Of a stretch of 64,000 nt of DNA, positions 21,134 through 33,455 are shown piece after piece. The notes under the pieces are model-generated. The model saw nothing but the letters and a program-made list of their open reading frames with translations, was not told where the DNA came from and did not search any database. Positions within the stretch are counted from its first letter, which is position 1, and each line of letters begins with the position of its first letter. The DNA lies in the NCBI RefSeq assembly GCF_000003195.3, contig NC_012871.2, positions 58,767,802-58,831,801 on the forward strand. Direction: 5' to 3'. Source of the stretch: Sorghum bicolor. Lineage: Eukaryota; Streptophyta; Magnoliopsida; Poales; Poaceae. Both the position numbers and the translations under genes were made by a program.

Positions 21134-24100
21134 GTTGATCTAGATATAGGTTGGCGTCGGAGGGGAAACCACTTCGCCAACATAAACCGATGGTTTCCCA
21201 AGCTTAGTGTCCTAAAATAAGCATTGATCAGATCGTAACATGAGCCTTTAATTATTTGCAACATTACCTTGTGTATTGAGCATATAAGGATAATTGTAAA
21301 AAAAATATATTCGTGTATTCTTGTCACTAACCTTTCTAAGATTGGAGCAAGAAGATCGGATGAATGACAAGCACAAGGTATGTCCAACCAATCATCATAC
21401 AACATTGAATTAAATTCATCCAAACTTGAATTTTGCAAAATTCAAGCTTGGGGGAGTACTTTACATAAAAACATCCTTTGCCATGTTGCTATGCTGGTTG
21501 TCCCTACCTTTGAGACATGCTAAATTTGTTAAATACTAATCACACTACTTCATCTCCACTTAAGTAGATCTCTATAAACGCTGTCATGCTACCTTTGTCT
21601 ATTTACTAGCAGGTGTTGGTTTGGAAGTACTCGCCATACTTCCATTGGCATTTAAATTAAGCATGGTGCTTAGGTTAAATAGCCTTCCTTAATCTGATTA
21701 GACATGGAGTCTAGTTTGGTTATTGAACTAAAAAAACTGCTTGAGTAGATATTGGTATATTTTCTCGGACTAACCCCTGCAGAAAAACTTTCAATATCGA
21801 TTTGGGAAGTCCTGAGATAAACTCACATCAGAGACGAAGAGAGTGACACATGAAGTTTAACAATTTGCACAAGAACGACATAGCTCATTCATCATAGAGA
21901 GATGATCCATGGAGGGTGCCACAAACACGATGCACAACCGCTAAGAAAGGAAAGCTTCCACAAGGTGATACTGTACCATCACTCTTCAAGCAAGGTAACA
22001 TCTTAAGGTACTTGACTATCACTTTTATAAGCTTCTCCTTGGTTCTAGCGTTCATATAAATAAAAGAGACAAACATGTATGATTTACAACTCTAGATTAA
22101 CCAACCCAACTGATTCAACATGTTTAGTCCTTTAATCCTTGTTCTTAGTACTACCTCCATGATCCCACACTCCTAATCATATGAGCTAAAATGTTACACA
22201 TTCAATCATTGAGAGATATAAAGAAAAAGACATATACATAGATAGATTATCTTTCCATAAGGTTGAGCGATCTGATCTGACAAATGTTATAAGTGCTACA
22301 CTCATGAACTTATCATCCATCAACTTGTCTTGCTCACTATGCTTAAGGCTAGAAAAGAACAAATACACTTTTGGTTCTGTTGGTGTTTTCCACCAACAGG
22401 GCCCATGCACTTGATCTCTACCTTGTCTCTATAAGCAGGTACACTACAAGCACAAAAACACTGAGCAAGATACTGCTAACGCCGCACTTCGAACTGCTGG
22501 GCAAACGAAGAACATGGGTGACACCGTATTAAAAGGTGCAGACGTCAAGGTCCGCACCTGAATCAAATGACGCACCTGAAGAATGAACACGATGAGAAGT
22601 CTTGACAAGAAGACTTAAAACATTGAACCCTCGCCGAAAGGTAAGATTGGTAGTTATCCATATTTATCCTTTCTGCATCCCCCTTTCCATTTAATTATTT
22701 ACTTTCCTTAAATAGATTATTAGTTAATCATGCTATCTTGAAAAGAAAATAAAAATGTTAAAAAAAAATACTAAGCCCCATGTGAGTATACGAGTGGCAT
22801 AAAACCCATAAGTACCTTCACTGTGGTGGCATAAAAATAAAATAAATATTTCTTTTCTACTTTATAAAATAAAAATATACAAACAGGGAGTAATATTTAT
22901 TGAGGAAGCTCAACGTGATGAAGGCTAGATATTTATGCTAACACTTAATTAGTTCCACAAGCTTTGTTGTCTATTTGAGCTCCACAGAATTTAAGAATCA
23001 AGAAGACTAGCAGACGGAGGACATTCTAATCGCTGTCAGAATGCTGCTGACTTTCAAATACACCTCTGCCACCTGCTAGCTACATCAAGAGAAATTACGT
23101 CAAAATTCAGCTTGGGGGAGAGCACCCCCATTTATCTCGCTAAGTATTTCTACCTATCTTGATACTTATATTATATTAGAATATTAAAATACATAAACTA
23201 TGAAAAAACAAATAAAGATTTTGTGCTTATATATATATCTTTTGCTTAGTGTGTTTAATAAATAAATAAAGTGGCTATGCTAATCTGAATCTTAATAATA
23301 AAACTCTAGCATGGATATGATGAATAGTTGCTCTGCCTAATTTGCAAATTTGAAGTTCTCTCTCAAGTTTAGACATAACTGTTATAATTTAAAGCTTGCT
23401 CTAGATCTAAACTTGTGGGATGAAAACTTGATCTGAAATCTAAGTTGTTAACGGATATGATATGGGAAGGTTGAGCTGCTGTTTATCTATTCCTAGAGAT
23501 GCTAGAATTCTGGAGAATTTTATCTTTGAAAAATCTTTAAAATGTTGCATGATGAGTTCCTGTATGATGAAAGTTTAAATTCCTACCACAGCCATATATA
23601 CATGCTTGCTAGACTTTGAGCCACACATTTATTTACTGCTTATGAGCATTGAGTGTGGTCAAGCTGTCTAGACCCTTAGGAGCTTGTCATGTGGTTAAAT
23701 CAAGATTCACTTGCACATTCACTCATATATGCTACTTCTACTCTGGAAGTACCATCCACATATATCCATCCATGTCCATCTCCAGAACCACCCAAAAATA
23801 TTCTACTCCTAATCGGGAGAGAATAGCCAAAAATATTTCTGTTTTCCCTTGTGAAATAAATGCTCAAGTTATCTTGCTACTACCACTTGCTATATTATCT
23901 CAAGAGATGAGTGCTCTGAAAAAAAAGAGAGAAGAAAAGAAAAAAAATATATATAAACGAGGAAATAAAAAGGGGCAAGTGCCCGGAACCTCGAGAGAAA
24001 GAAAAAGTGAGACGAGAGGTAAAAATGGACAAGTGTCCGACAGTAGAATTAGGGGTACAGGATACCCATCTGAGAGAAAATAAAAAGAAGAGCATCTCAT

Positions 24101-24793
24101 TCTCCTCATAAAGTTTCAAAAAGCAAGGAAGGTATGTATCCCCTCAAAAGAGCAAAAGTAGAATTAGACTTTCACCATTGTTATCACCATCATCACCATA
24201 CACTATTCATTCGCCACACATGCACATCTTGATTTGGCTTATTGATTTGTTTCTTTGGATCCATGGTTTGACTATACAATAAATGTCTTGTAAGTATGTA
24301 TACTTTATCTCCCACCTATGAGCTCTAGATATTAAAGCCTTATTAGAGTAGGGTGAGAGAGAAGGCAATGTCACTATGCCTTATACCACAAATACCACAT
24401 ATTTTGAGAGAAGGCATATACCATCACTGCCTTGGTAAGGATCCAGAAATACCACAAAAGAGAAATATGAGAGATTCATACAAAGGAATCTCTGAGTTTT
24501 ATTTGAAAATCTGCAAAAACTTCATAGCTATAGCTGATCAAGAATAAGAGACATGGCACTTGGCTAGACTGTTCTATCTTTTAACTACTCAAGACAGAAG
24601 TGACGGTTACAAGTCCCATGGTGAAAGGTAAAGTAAGTAAGTTTTAGTTCTTGACAGTTTACTCTAACTCAGAGATGAGATCTTATTTAAAAGCATGTGT
24701 ACCATCAAATTTTTAAGATATTGCAACAACTTCTGATCCGTTGCTGAGTCTATCCTTGCTCAGGGACGAGCAAGAGGTAAGCTTGGGGGAGTT
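21134..24793 (+). other. Long non-coding interior and PPT of A
   Basis: 3.66 kb without domains. PPT-like AAGCTTGGGGGAG occurs three times: 21444-21456, 23108-23120 (one base changed) and 24779-24791, the last next to the 3' LTR. A purine-rich run lies at 23915-23950. The open frame at 23649-24083 is low complexity and not conserved in frame in B. Confidence 0.75.
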
Positions 24794-26139
24794 TGTTGAC
24801 GGTCCTTAAGTATCAAATTTAATTATCAAATAAACAAAGAAAAGGATCCAAATGAAATCAACATCGAGACTTAGGGTTTTATCTGACAGAATTCCATGAG
24901 TTTTGGTGTTTGTCTATTTCTGCAGGGGGTTATCAGGAAATAAGGAAGAAAGGCCCACACGTCGGGATTACATAGAGATATCAACGTGCCGTGCAATTAT
25001 CTTACATCTAGAAGACTCCAGAAGCCACGCGAAGGAAGCGGAGACCGAACGGAGTCTGGGACAGGGCGCCCGCCCAAGTCCTTAGGGCGCCCGCCCACCG
25101 TTTTCGGCCAATCACTCTCAATCTCGCGGATTATGCTCCACCGACCTAAAGGATCAAGAATAACCGTTCAATCAATGTCGGTTTGATCCGACGGCCCAGG
25201 TTCACTTGAGGGGACTATAAAACCAGACCCCTGGCCCCTGGAGGAGGCAACCCCTTGATCATTATTCATTATTCATAGACAGAGCAAATTAAAAGCTAGG
25301 GTTTAGAGATGAGAGCTCTCCTCTCTTCTCTAAACTAGAGTAGATCTAGATAGTAGCGAGATGGAGAGCGAAGGAGGATTAGAGGAGAGGCCGGCCTGTC
25401 GGTTCTTCCTCCGGTTGTACTTCGCCATGATCAAGCTCTAATCAAGCTTGCTCATGGGATGACTCTGGTAATCTACTTCTAATTCATTATGCAATTACTA
25501 ATCATGTATGTTCTGGTTCACAACTCTTTTGAGTACTTCTAATCTATAGGACCCTATAGGTTAGAGTTGTAGTATAGGTGTAAGCGTGGTGCTTAGACCT
25601 AGATTACTTGTGGATATCCCCTGACTAGCTGGATCGTGTGGTAGGCCGCGTAGGTGACAGTTACGTTGGTCCCCTGTAGTCCACCTCTCGTTAGCAGGAC
25701 GGGTAGGGTTTATCGGCCTATGGATAAGCATCCTTTGTGGTGTACTCTTATCACGTGGTTCGTCCCAGACATAGACATACCCCTTTGAAGTAGAGAAACC
25801 ATAGTTATCCTCTCTATTCTGCTACCATCGCCCATATACTAGAATTGCTCTACTCTCTATTCCCATATTATCACTCACTGTTATCTTACCTTTAATATTG
25901 TTCTTATTCGATTCTACCATCTTTCCTATTCACACCTATTTACTTATCTTGGTTAAGTTAGAGCGTAGATCAGTTCTCCCGTTTCCCTGTGGATACGATA
26001 AAACCTTTAACCGGGTAAAAGCTTCAACGGTATCCGTGCGCTTGCGGATTATCTGTGTGCGTATAAATACCATAGTACACTCTAGTGCCACGCTGGGGAT
26101 GACAACCTAGTATTCAAGTGGTGTTAGCAAGTGTCAACA
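24794..26139 (+). repeat. 3' LTR of A
   Basis: 1346 bp, about 99 percent like 18071-19411 by eye, with a 5-bp ATTAA-type insertion near 25288. Confidence 0.95.
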
Positions 26140-26144
26140 GTAAC

Positions 26145-29100
26145 CGTCACTTCTGTCTTGAGTGGTTAAAAGATAGAACAGTCCAGTCAAGTGCCATGTC
26201 GCTTATTCTTGATCAGCTATAGCTCTGGAGTTTTTGCAGATTTTCAAATAAAACTCAGAGATTCCTTTGTATGACTCTCTCATATCTCTCTTTTGTGGTA
26301 TTTCTGGATCCTTACCAAGGCAGTGATGGTATATGCCTTCTCTCAAAATATGTGGTATTTGTGGTATAAGGGATAGTGACATTGTCTTCTCTCTCACCCT
26401 ACTCTAATAAGGCTTTAATATCTGGAGCTCATAGGTGGGAGATAAAATATACATACTTACAAGACATTTATTGTATAGTCAAACCATGGATCCAAAGAAA
26501 CAAATCAATAAGCCAAATCAAGATGTGCATGTGTGGCGAATGAATAGTGTATGGTGATGATGGTGATAACAATGGTGAAAGTCTAATTCTACTTTTGCTC
26601 TTTCGAGGGGATACATACCTTCCTTGCTTTTTGAAACTTTATGAGGAGAATGAGATGCTCTTCTTTTTATTTTCTCTCAGATGGGTATCCTGTACCCCTA
26701 ATTCTACTGTCGAACACTTGTCCATTTTTACCTCTCGTCTCACTCTTTTTCTTTTCTTTCGAGGTTCCGCGCACTTGCCCATTTTTATTTCCTCGTTTAT
26801 TATTTTTTTCTTTTCTCTTTTTTTTTCTTCTCTTTTTTTTCAGAGCACTCATCTCTTAAGATAATATAGCAAGTGGTAGTAGCAAGATAACTTAAGCATT
26901 TATTTCACAAGGGAAAAACACAGATGTTTTTGGCTATTCTCTCCCGAATTAGGAGTAGAATATTTTTAGGTGATTCTGGAGATGGAAATGGATGGATATA
27001 TGTGGATGGTACTTCCGGAGTAGAAGTAGCATATATATGAGTGAACGTGCAAGTGAATCTTGATTTAACCACATGACAAGCTCCTAAGGGTCTACACAGC
27101 TTGACCACACTCAATGCTCATAAGCAGTAAATAATAAATGTGTGGCTCCAAGTCTAGCAAGCATGTATATATGGCTGTGGTAGGAATTTAAACTTTCATC
27201 ATACAGGAACTCATCATGCAACATTTTAAAGATTTTTCAAAGATAAAATTCTCCAGAATTCTAGCATCTCTAGGAATAGATAAACAGCAGCTCAACCTTC
27301 CCATATCATATCCGTTAACAACTTAGATTTCAGATCAAGTTTTCATCCCACAAGTTTAGATCTAGAGCAAGCTTTAAATTATAACAGTTATGTCTAAACT
27401 TGAGAGAGAACTTTAAATTTGCAAATTAGGCAGAGCAACTATTCATCATATCCATGCTAGAGTTTTATTATTAAGATTCAGATTAGCATAGCCACTTTAT
27501 TTATTTATTAAACACACTAAGCAAAAGATATATATATAAGCACAAAATCTTTATTTGGTTTTTCATAGTTTATGTATTTTAATATTCTAATATAATATAA
27601 GTATCAAGATAGGTAGAAATACTTAGCGAGATAAATGGGGGTGCTCTCCCCCAAGCTGAATTTTGACGTAATTTCTCTTGATGTAGCTAGCAGGTGGCAG
27701 AGGTGTATTTGAAAGTCAGCAGCATTCTGACAGTGATTAGAATGTCCTCCGTCTGCTAGTCTTCTTGATTCTTAAATTCTGTGGAGCTCAAATAGACAAC
27801 AAAGCTTGTGGAACTAATTAAGTGTTAGCATAAATATCTAGCCTTCATCACGTTGAGCTTCCTCAATAAATATTACTCCCTGTTTTTATATTTTTATTTT
27901 ATAAAGTAGAAAAGAAATATTTATTTTATTTTTTATTCCACCACAGTGAAGGTACTTATGGGTTTTATGCCACTCGTATACTCACATGGGGCTTAGTATT
28001 TTTAATATTTTTATTTTCTTTTCAAGATAGCATGATTAACTAATAAGCTATTTAAGGAAAGTAAGTAATTAAAGGGAAAAGGAAATGCAGAATGGATAAA
28101 TATGGATAACTACCGACTTTACCTTTCGGCGAGGGTTCAATGTTTTAAGTCTTCTGAACAAGACTTCTCACCGTGTTCATTCTTCAGGTGCGTCATTTGA
28201 TTCAGGTGCGGACCTTGACGTCTGCACCTCTTCGTTTGCCCAGCAGTGGCGTTGGCAGTATCCTGCTCAGTGTGTTTGTGCTCGTAGATCTAGGTCCTTC
28301 ACTTGGTAGAGTCTGAGAGTTATAAAACTCCTCCGTGTTTTGCTCGAAGTGTACCTGCTCATAGAGACAAGGCAGAGATCAAGTGCATGGGTCCTGTTGG
28401 TGGAAAACACCAACAGAACCTAAAGTGTATTTGTTCTTCTCTAACCCTAAGCATAGTGAGCAAGACAAAGTTGATGGATGAAAAGTTCATGAGTGTAGCA
28501 TTTAAAACATTTGTTAGATCAGATCGCTCAACCATATGGAAAGATAATCTATCTATGTATAATGCTTTTTCTTTATATCTTCTCAAAGATTGAATGTGTA
28601 ACATTATAGCTCATATGATTAGGAGTGTGGGATCATGGAGGTAGTACTAAGAACAAGGATTAAAGGACTAAACATGCTGAATCAGTTGGGTTGGTTAATT
28701 TGGAGTTATAAATCATACATGTTTGTCTCTTTATTTATGTGAATGCTAGAACCAAGAAGAAGCTTATAAAAGAGATAGTCAAGTACCTTAAGATGTTACC
28801 TTGCTTGAAGAGTGATGGTACAGTATCATCTTGTGGAAGCTTTCCTTTCTTAGCGGTTGTGCATCGTGTTTGTGGCACCCTCCATGGATCATCTCTCTAT
28901 GATGAATGAGCTATGTCCTTCTTGTGCAAATTGTTAAACTTCATGTGTCACTTTCTTCGTCTCTGATGTGAGTTTATCTCAGGACTTCCCAAATCGATAT
29001 TGAAAGTTTTTCTGCAGGGGTTAGTCCGACAAAATATACCAATATCTACTCAAGCAGTTTTTTTAGTTCAATAACCAAACTAGACTCCATGTCTAATCAG

Positions 29101-29669
29101 ATTAAGGAAGGCTATTTAACCTATGCACCATGCTTAATTTAAATGCCAATGGAAGTATGGCGAGTGCTTCCAAACCAACACTTGCTAGTAAATAGACAAA
29201 GGTAGCATGACAGCATTTATAGAGATCTACTCAAGTGGAGATGAAGTAGTGTGACTAGTATTTAACAAATTGAGCATGTCTCAAAGGTAGGGACAACCAG
29301 CATAGCAACATGGCAAAGGATGTTTTTATGTAAAGTACTCCCCCAAGCTTGAATTTTGCAAAATTCAAGTTTTGATGAATTTAATTCAATGTTGTATGAT
29401 GATTGGTTGGACATACCTTGTGCTTGTCATTCATCCGATCTTCTTGCTCCAATCTTAGAAAGGTTAGTGACAAGAATACCCGAAGGAATATTTTTTTTTA
29501 CAATTATCCTTATATGCTCAATACACAAGGTAATGTTGCAAATAATTAAAGGCTCATGTTACGATCTGATCAATGCTTATTTTAAGACACTAAGCTTGTC
29601 CTTGGGAAACCATCAGTTTATGTTGGCGAAGTGGTTTCCCCTCCGACGCCAACTTATATCTAGATCAAC
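26145..29669 (-). other. Non-coding interior of B
   Basis: Reverse complement of A's interior. PPT-like motifs sit at 27646-27658 and 29338-29350. Short open frames on either strand are shadows. The T-rich tract near 26805-26840 differs in length from A's purine tract. Confidence 0.8.
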
Positions 29670-31235
29670 TCAACGAGATCTGCAATATTTATTATAGACA
29701 TATGCATCGACAACCGCCCTTTTAATGTTTTTATAAATAGAAAGGAAGAGGGGGTTGGAGATCTCAAGTGTGGTGATGTCGGAGAGACCAATAGATTGGG
29801 AAGATGTTGCATATGAGCATGGAGTAAACAAAGTGGCTATGAAATAAATTCCATGCTCATTAATGTTATCTTCGTCTCTAATCTGAATGTTCAGAGTTTC
29901 TCCTGGATTGGTCTCACCTATGTCCTCTTCTGTAGTTGGATGAATCTCATCTTCAAAGGGGGTCAAGAACTCACCATTTGAAATTGAGCCAAAGTCAGAA
30001 CCTATTAAGGCTTCTTCCTTATCCATCCATTCTACACATTCTAGCCATTTAGAACTTGTGATCAAAATAGGGGAGGTGTTAGAATTTTCTATATGGCTTA
30101 GCTCTCCTTCTATGGCATTACTTGACATGCCATCCTTATGGTCTTCATGACTCCTATGGTTTGGTCGTCTTGGTGAATTGCTAGGATCATCATGAGACTG
30201 AAAAGAAGAGGGATAAGAGGGATCTCTAAGGTCAAGGATGGATTTAGAACTTGTGAACATGGAAGGGGAGTAGATAGAATTGTCTATACGGCTTAGCTCT
30301 CCTTCACTTGATATGTCATCCTCGACTTCTTCATGATAGGAACCAGGACATTCTCTAAGAGAAACATTATTGCAATGATTTGAATTATCCCTGCTTGAAG
30401 GTCTCTTATAGAACCAGAAGTCTAAACCATCAGCATCTAAAAGATTTAAGGTTGGAATTCCTTCCTCCCTTGGAGAATTTTGGGGTATTGATGGTTTAGG
30501 ATCGATAGCTAAAGTTTGGGATTGAAGTGGTTGTGATCTGGCTATCGAAACTTCTTCTTCTTGTCTAGGAACTGGTTCTTTCTCTTTCTCAGGGATATAA
30601 AAGCTAGGGGACTTTCCGCTCATTAAATCAATCAAATTCCAAGCTTCACTAGCGGATAGGTGGTGGAAAGATCCTCTAGAGGCCGCATGAAGGGTTTGCT
30701 TATTTTTCCTACTAAGGCCCTCAAAAAAGTGAATTAGAAGAACTTCTTCTGGAATAGAAAGTTTTGGGCCAGTGAGAGTAAGGTTAATAAAGTGGTCCCA
30801 TGATTTGCCAAGAGATTCTTCTTCCAGTAATCTAAAAGAAAGAATCTCACGCCGAAGTTCCACCACTTTGGATATTGGAAAATATTTAGAAAGAAAACTA
30901 CTATATAACTCCTTCCAATCTCCATGAACACTCCCTACTTTGAGTTTATACCAATGCCTAGCTTTTCCCGTTAAAGAGAACGGAAAGAGCTTCCATTTAA
31001 GGGTCTCATTGGACATGCCTTCTATGCGAAGGAGGTCACAGACTCGATAAAACTCTCTTAGGTGTGTGTATGGGTTTTCCTCACCTTTTCCTGAGAAAGG
31101 TTGTTTTTGAATAAATTCTATGTATTCGGGGTCTATCTCAAAACTAGATGCTATGATAGGCTTTGAAGATTTTGGTGGTTCGAGATGTGTGCCCATAGGT
31201 CTATGAAATTCATAGATAGACATGTTTGAATTCAT
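29670..31235 (-). CDS. gag: Intact Athila-type gag polyprotein (B), 521 aa
   Basis: An uninterrupted 521-residue frame starting at the ATG at 31235, about 140 bp after the PBS, and ending TAA/TGA-style after CRSR. Residues 1-40 are a Pro/Ser-rich leader; about 45-190 form the Retrotrans_gag capsid-like domain (FSGKGEENPYTHLREF, LKWKLFPFSLTGKARHWY, SLGKSWDHF). Residues 225-521 are a hydrophilic Ser/Glu/Asp-rich tail containing an imperfect internal repeat built on GELSRI/GELSHIENS and TSSK. No CCHC zinc knuckle and no protease, RT or integrase follow. Known role of the family: particle assembly and RNA packaging. An open gag in a pol-less element suggests selection for gag in cis, or simply youth. 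It shows no stop, unlike sister A. Confidence 0.93.
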   Translation of the reverse strand: MNSNMSIYEFHRPMGTHLEPPKSSKPIIASSFEIDPEYIEFIQKQPFSGKGEENPYTHLREFYRVCDLLRIEGMSNETLKWKLFPFSLTGKARHWYKLKVGSVHGDWKELYSSFLSKYFPISKVVELRREILSFRLLEEESLGKSWDHFINLTLTGPKLSIPEEVLLIHFFEGLSRKNKQTLHAASRGSFHHLSASEAWNLIDLMSGKSPSFYIPEKEKEPVPRQEEEVSIARSQPLQSQTLAIDPKPSIPQNSPREEGIPTLNLLDADGLDFWFYKRPSSRDNSNHCNNVSLRECPGSYHEEVEDDISSEGELSRIDNSIYSPSMFTSSKSILDLRDPSYPSSFQSHDDPSNSPRRPNHRSHEDHKDGMSSNAIEGELSHIENSNTSPILITSSKWLECVEWMDKEEALIGSDFGSISNGEFLTPFEDEIHPTTEEDIGETNPGETLNIQIRDEDNINEHGIYFIATLFTPCSYATSSQSIGLSDITTLEISNPLFLSIYKNIKRAVVDAYVYNKYCRSR

Positions 31236-31373
31236 AATAGACCAGAGATCAAGGATTAGATAAGGAGAAAGAATAGCAGAGATGAGGCAAAGGATAAAAG
31301 GAAAATATTTTTATTTATTTATTTATTTTTTATAAAATGATTAAACTAGTTCGTAGTCAACTCAGCAACCGTT

Positions 31374-31391
31374 TCCCCGGCAACGGCGCCA
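31374..31391 (-). promoter_or_regulatory. Primer binding site of B (tRNA-Asp type)
   Basis: On the minus strand TGGCGCCGTTGCCGGGGA, identical to A's PBS. Confidence 0.88.
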
Positions 31392-31399
31392 AAAATGCT

Positions 31400-32739
31400 T
31401 GTTGACACTTGCTAACACCACTTGAATACTAGGTTGTCATCCCCAGCGTGGCACTAGAGTGTACTATGGTATTTATACGCACACAGATAATCCGCAAGCG
31501 CACGGATACCGTTGAAGCTTTTACCCGGTTAAAGGTTTTATCGTATCCACAGGGAAACGGGAGAACTGATCTACGCTCTAACTTAACCAAGATAAGTAGA
31601 TAGGTGTGAATAGGAAAGATGGTAGAATTGAATAAGAACAATATTAAAGGTAAGATAACAGTGAGTGATAATATGGGAATAGAGAGTAGAGCAATTCTAG
31701 TATATGGGCGATGGTAGCAGAATAGAGAGGATAACTATGGTTTCTCTACTTCAAAGGGGTATGTCTATGTCTGGGACGAACCACGTGATAATAGTACACC
31801 ATAAAGGATGCTTATCCATAGGCCGATAAACCCTATCCGTCCTGCTAACGAGAGGTGGACTACAGGGACCAACGTAACTGTCACCTACACGGCCTACCAC
31901 ACGATCCAGCTAGTCAGGGGATATCCACAAGTAATCTAGGTCTAAGCACCACGCTTACACCTATACTACAACTCTAACCTATAGGGTCCTATAGATTAGA
32001 AGTACTCAAAAGAGTTGTGAACCAGAACATACATGATTAGTAATTGCATAATGAATTAGAAGTAGATTACCAGAGTCATCCCATGAGCAAGCTTGATTAG
32101 AGCTTGATCATGGCGAAGTGCAACCGGAGGAAGAACCGACAGGCCGACCTCTCCTCTAATCCTCCTTCGCTCTCCATCTCGCTACTATCTAGATCTACTC
32201 TAGTTTAGAGAAGAGAGGAGAGCTCTCATCTCTAAACCCTAGCTTTTGCTCTGTCTATGAATAATGAATAATGATCAAGGGGTGCCTCCTCCATGGGCCA
32301 GGTGGTCTGGTTATATAGTCCCCTCAAGTGAACCTGGGCCGTCGGATCAAACCGACATTGATTGAACGGTTATTCTTGATCCTTTAGGTAGGTGGAGCAT
32401 AATCCGCGAGATTGAGCGTGATTGGCCACAGGAGGTGGGCGGGCGCCCTAAGAACTTGGGCGGGCGCCCTGTCCCTGACTCCGTTCGGTCTCCGCTTCCT
32501 TCCCGTGGCTTCTGGAATCTTCTAGATGTAAGACAATTGCGCGGCACGTTGATATCTCTATGTAATCCCGACGTGTGGGCCTTTCTTCCTTATTTCGTGA
32601 TAACCCCCTGTAGAAATAGACAAACACCAAAACTCATGGAATTCTGTCAGATAAAACCCTAAGTCTCGATGTTGATTTCATTTGGATCCTTTTCTTTGTT
32701 TATTTGATAGTTAAATTTGATACTTAAGGACCGTTAACA
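31400..32739 (-). repeat. 5' LTR of B
   Basis: 1340 bp; the minus-strand start is TGTTAACGGTCC (one C to T change from the family TGTTGACGG) and the end is GTGTCAACA. Followed on the plus strand by TSD TTGGC at 32740. Confidence 0.95.
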
Positions 32740-32757
32740 TTGGCTTGTCCATGTTAT

Positions 32758-32953
32758 CTCCTGAGGTTCACGTGCTTGTCGGCACGCTAGTCCCCGTTGT
32801 GTCGACCAACACTTGGTGATTCAGCAGCTAATAGGTGTTTCACAAACCTAGCCCAACAAATGGGTGCCACAAGAACCTACCCATAAGTGAGGTAGCTCAA
32901 TGACATCAGCAATCCACTAAAGTGGCTTTTGGCACTCCGCCGGGGAATAAGCC
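32758..32953 (-). mobile_element. H: truncated Sirevirus LTR, first piece
   Basis: Reverse complement of the R-U5 part of E's 3' LTR (about 12100-12302), with GGTTCACGTGCTTG and CCCCGTTGTGTCGACC landmarks. The left edge abuts Copia F's integrase directly, so the LTR end was lost. The copy resumes at 44867 after element C. Confidence 0.8.
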
Positions 32954-33407
32954 TGTGGGGGTATAAACACCTATACCCTTACGGCTAGACTTGGGCCAGG
33001 AGGCTTGGTCCATTACGAGACAAGTTCGAGGCTTGATCCGACTGCTCGGAGTTTCGCGCAAGGAAACAAGACGTGGAGATCAAGCAGGATTCTAGTCGGT
33101 TAGAATAGGAATTGATATTGAACTATCTATGGCAATTGTAACCGACTAGGATTAGTTTCCAGATCTGTAACCCTGCCCTCTGGACTATATAAGGAGGGGC
33201 AAGGGACCCCCCTTAGGACACATTATTCTCAATCCAATACAATCAGACGCAGGACGTAGGTATTACGCCCACACGGCGGCCGAACCTGGATAAAAAGCTT
33301 GTTCGTGTCTTGTGTCACCATCGAGTTTGTAGTTTGCGCACCGTCTACCGATAAACTACTACCGTGGGTATACCCCAAGGTAGACTGCCGACTAGCTTTC
33401 GTCGACA
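32954..33407 (+). repeat. 5' LTR of C
   Basis: 454 bp, TGTGGGGGTATAAAC to TTCGTCGACA. TATA box TATATAAGG at 33186-33194, followed by AGGGGCAAGGGACC. Confidence 0.95.
33186..33194 (+). promoter_or_regulatory. LTR TATA box of C
   Basis: TATATAAGG about 230 bp into the LTR; conserved in the 3' LTR at about 44640-44648. Confidence 0.7.
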
Positions 33408-33408
33408 G

Positions 33409-33427
33409 TGGCGCGCCAGGTAGGGGG
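33409..33427 (+). promoter_or_regulatory. Primer binding site of C
   Basis: TGGCGCGCCAGGTAGGGGG lies two bases after the LTR, a PBS form common in Tat and related Gypsy elements (tRNA-Arg type in the literature as I recall it). Confidence 0.75.
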
Positions 33428-33455
33428 TGTGCGTACAACTTTTCCAACGAACAAG

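Larger units (their letters stand above)
18071..26139 (+). mobile_element. Element A: gag-only Athila-like Gypsy element nested in B
   Basis: 8069 bp with a perfect TSD GTAAC (18066-18070, 26140-26144). The layout is 5' LTR, Asp-type PBS, gag broken by one stop, about 3.7 kb of non-coding DNA, PPT, 3' LTR. No pol domains exist. LTRs differ at about 13 substitutions plus one 5-bp indel in 1.34 kb (by eye). It is a close sister of B inserted in the opposite orientation, so the pair forms a long inverted repeat. Confidence 0.96.
16543..32739 (-). mobile_element. Element B: gag-only Athila-like Gypsy element, minus strand
   Basis: Bounded by TSD TTGGC (16538-16542, 32740-32744) and interrupted by element A at 18070. 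Without A it is about 8.1 kb: 5' LTR 31400-32739, PBS 31374-31391, gag 29670-31235, about 3.5 kb of non-coding DNA, PPT at 17885-17897 and 3' LTR 16543-17882. No protease, RT, RNase H or integrase is present, so it depends on enzymes from another element. The LTRs differ at about 20 sites in 1340 (by eye), slightly more than A's, as expected for the older host. Confidence 0.95.

Noticed and set aside
23649..24119. Frames on both strands in A's interior (and 26547-26864 in B)
   Set aside because: Purine or pyrimidine-rich low complexity; frame not kept between A and B.
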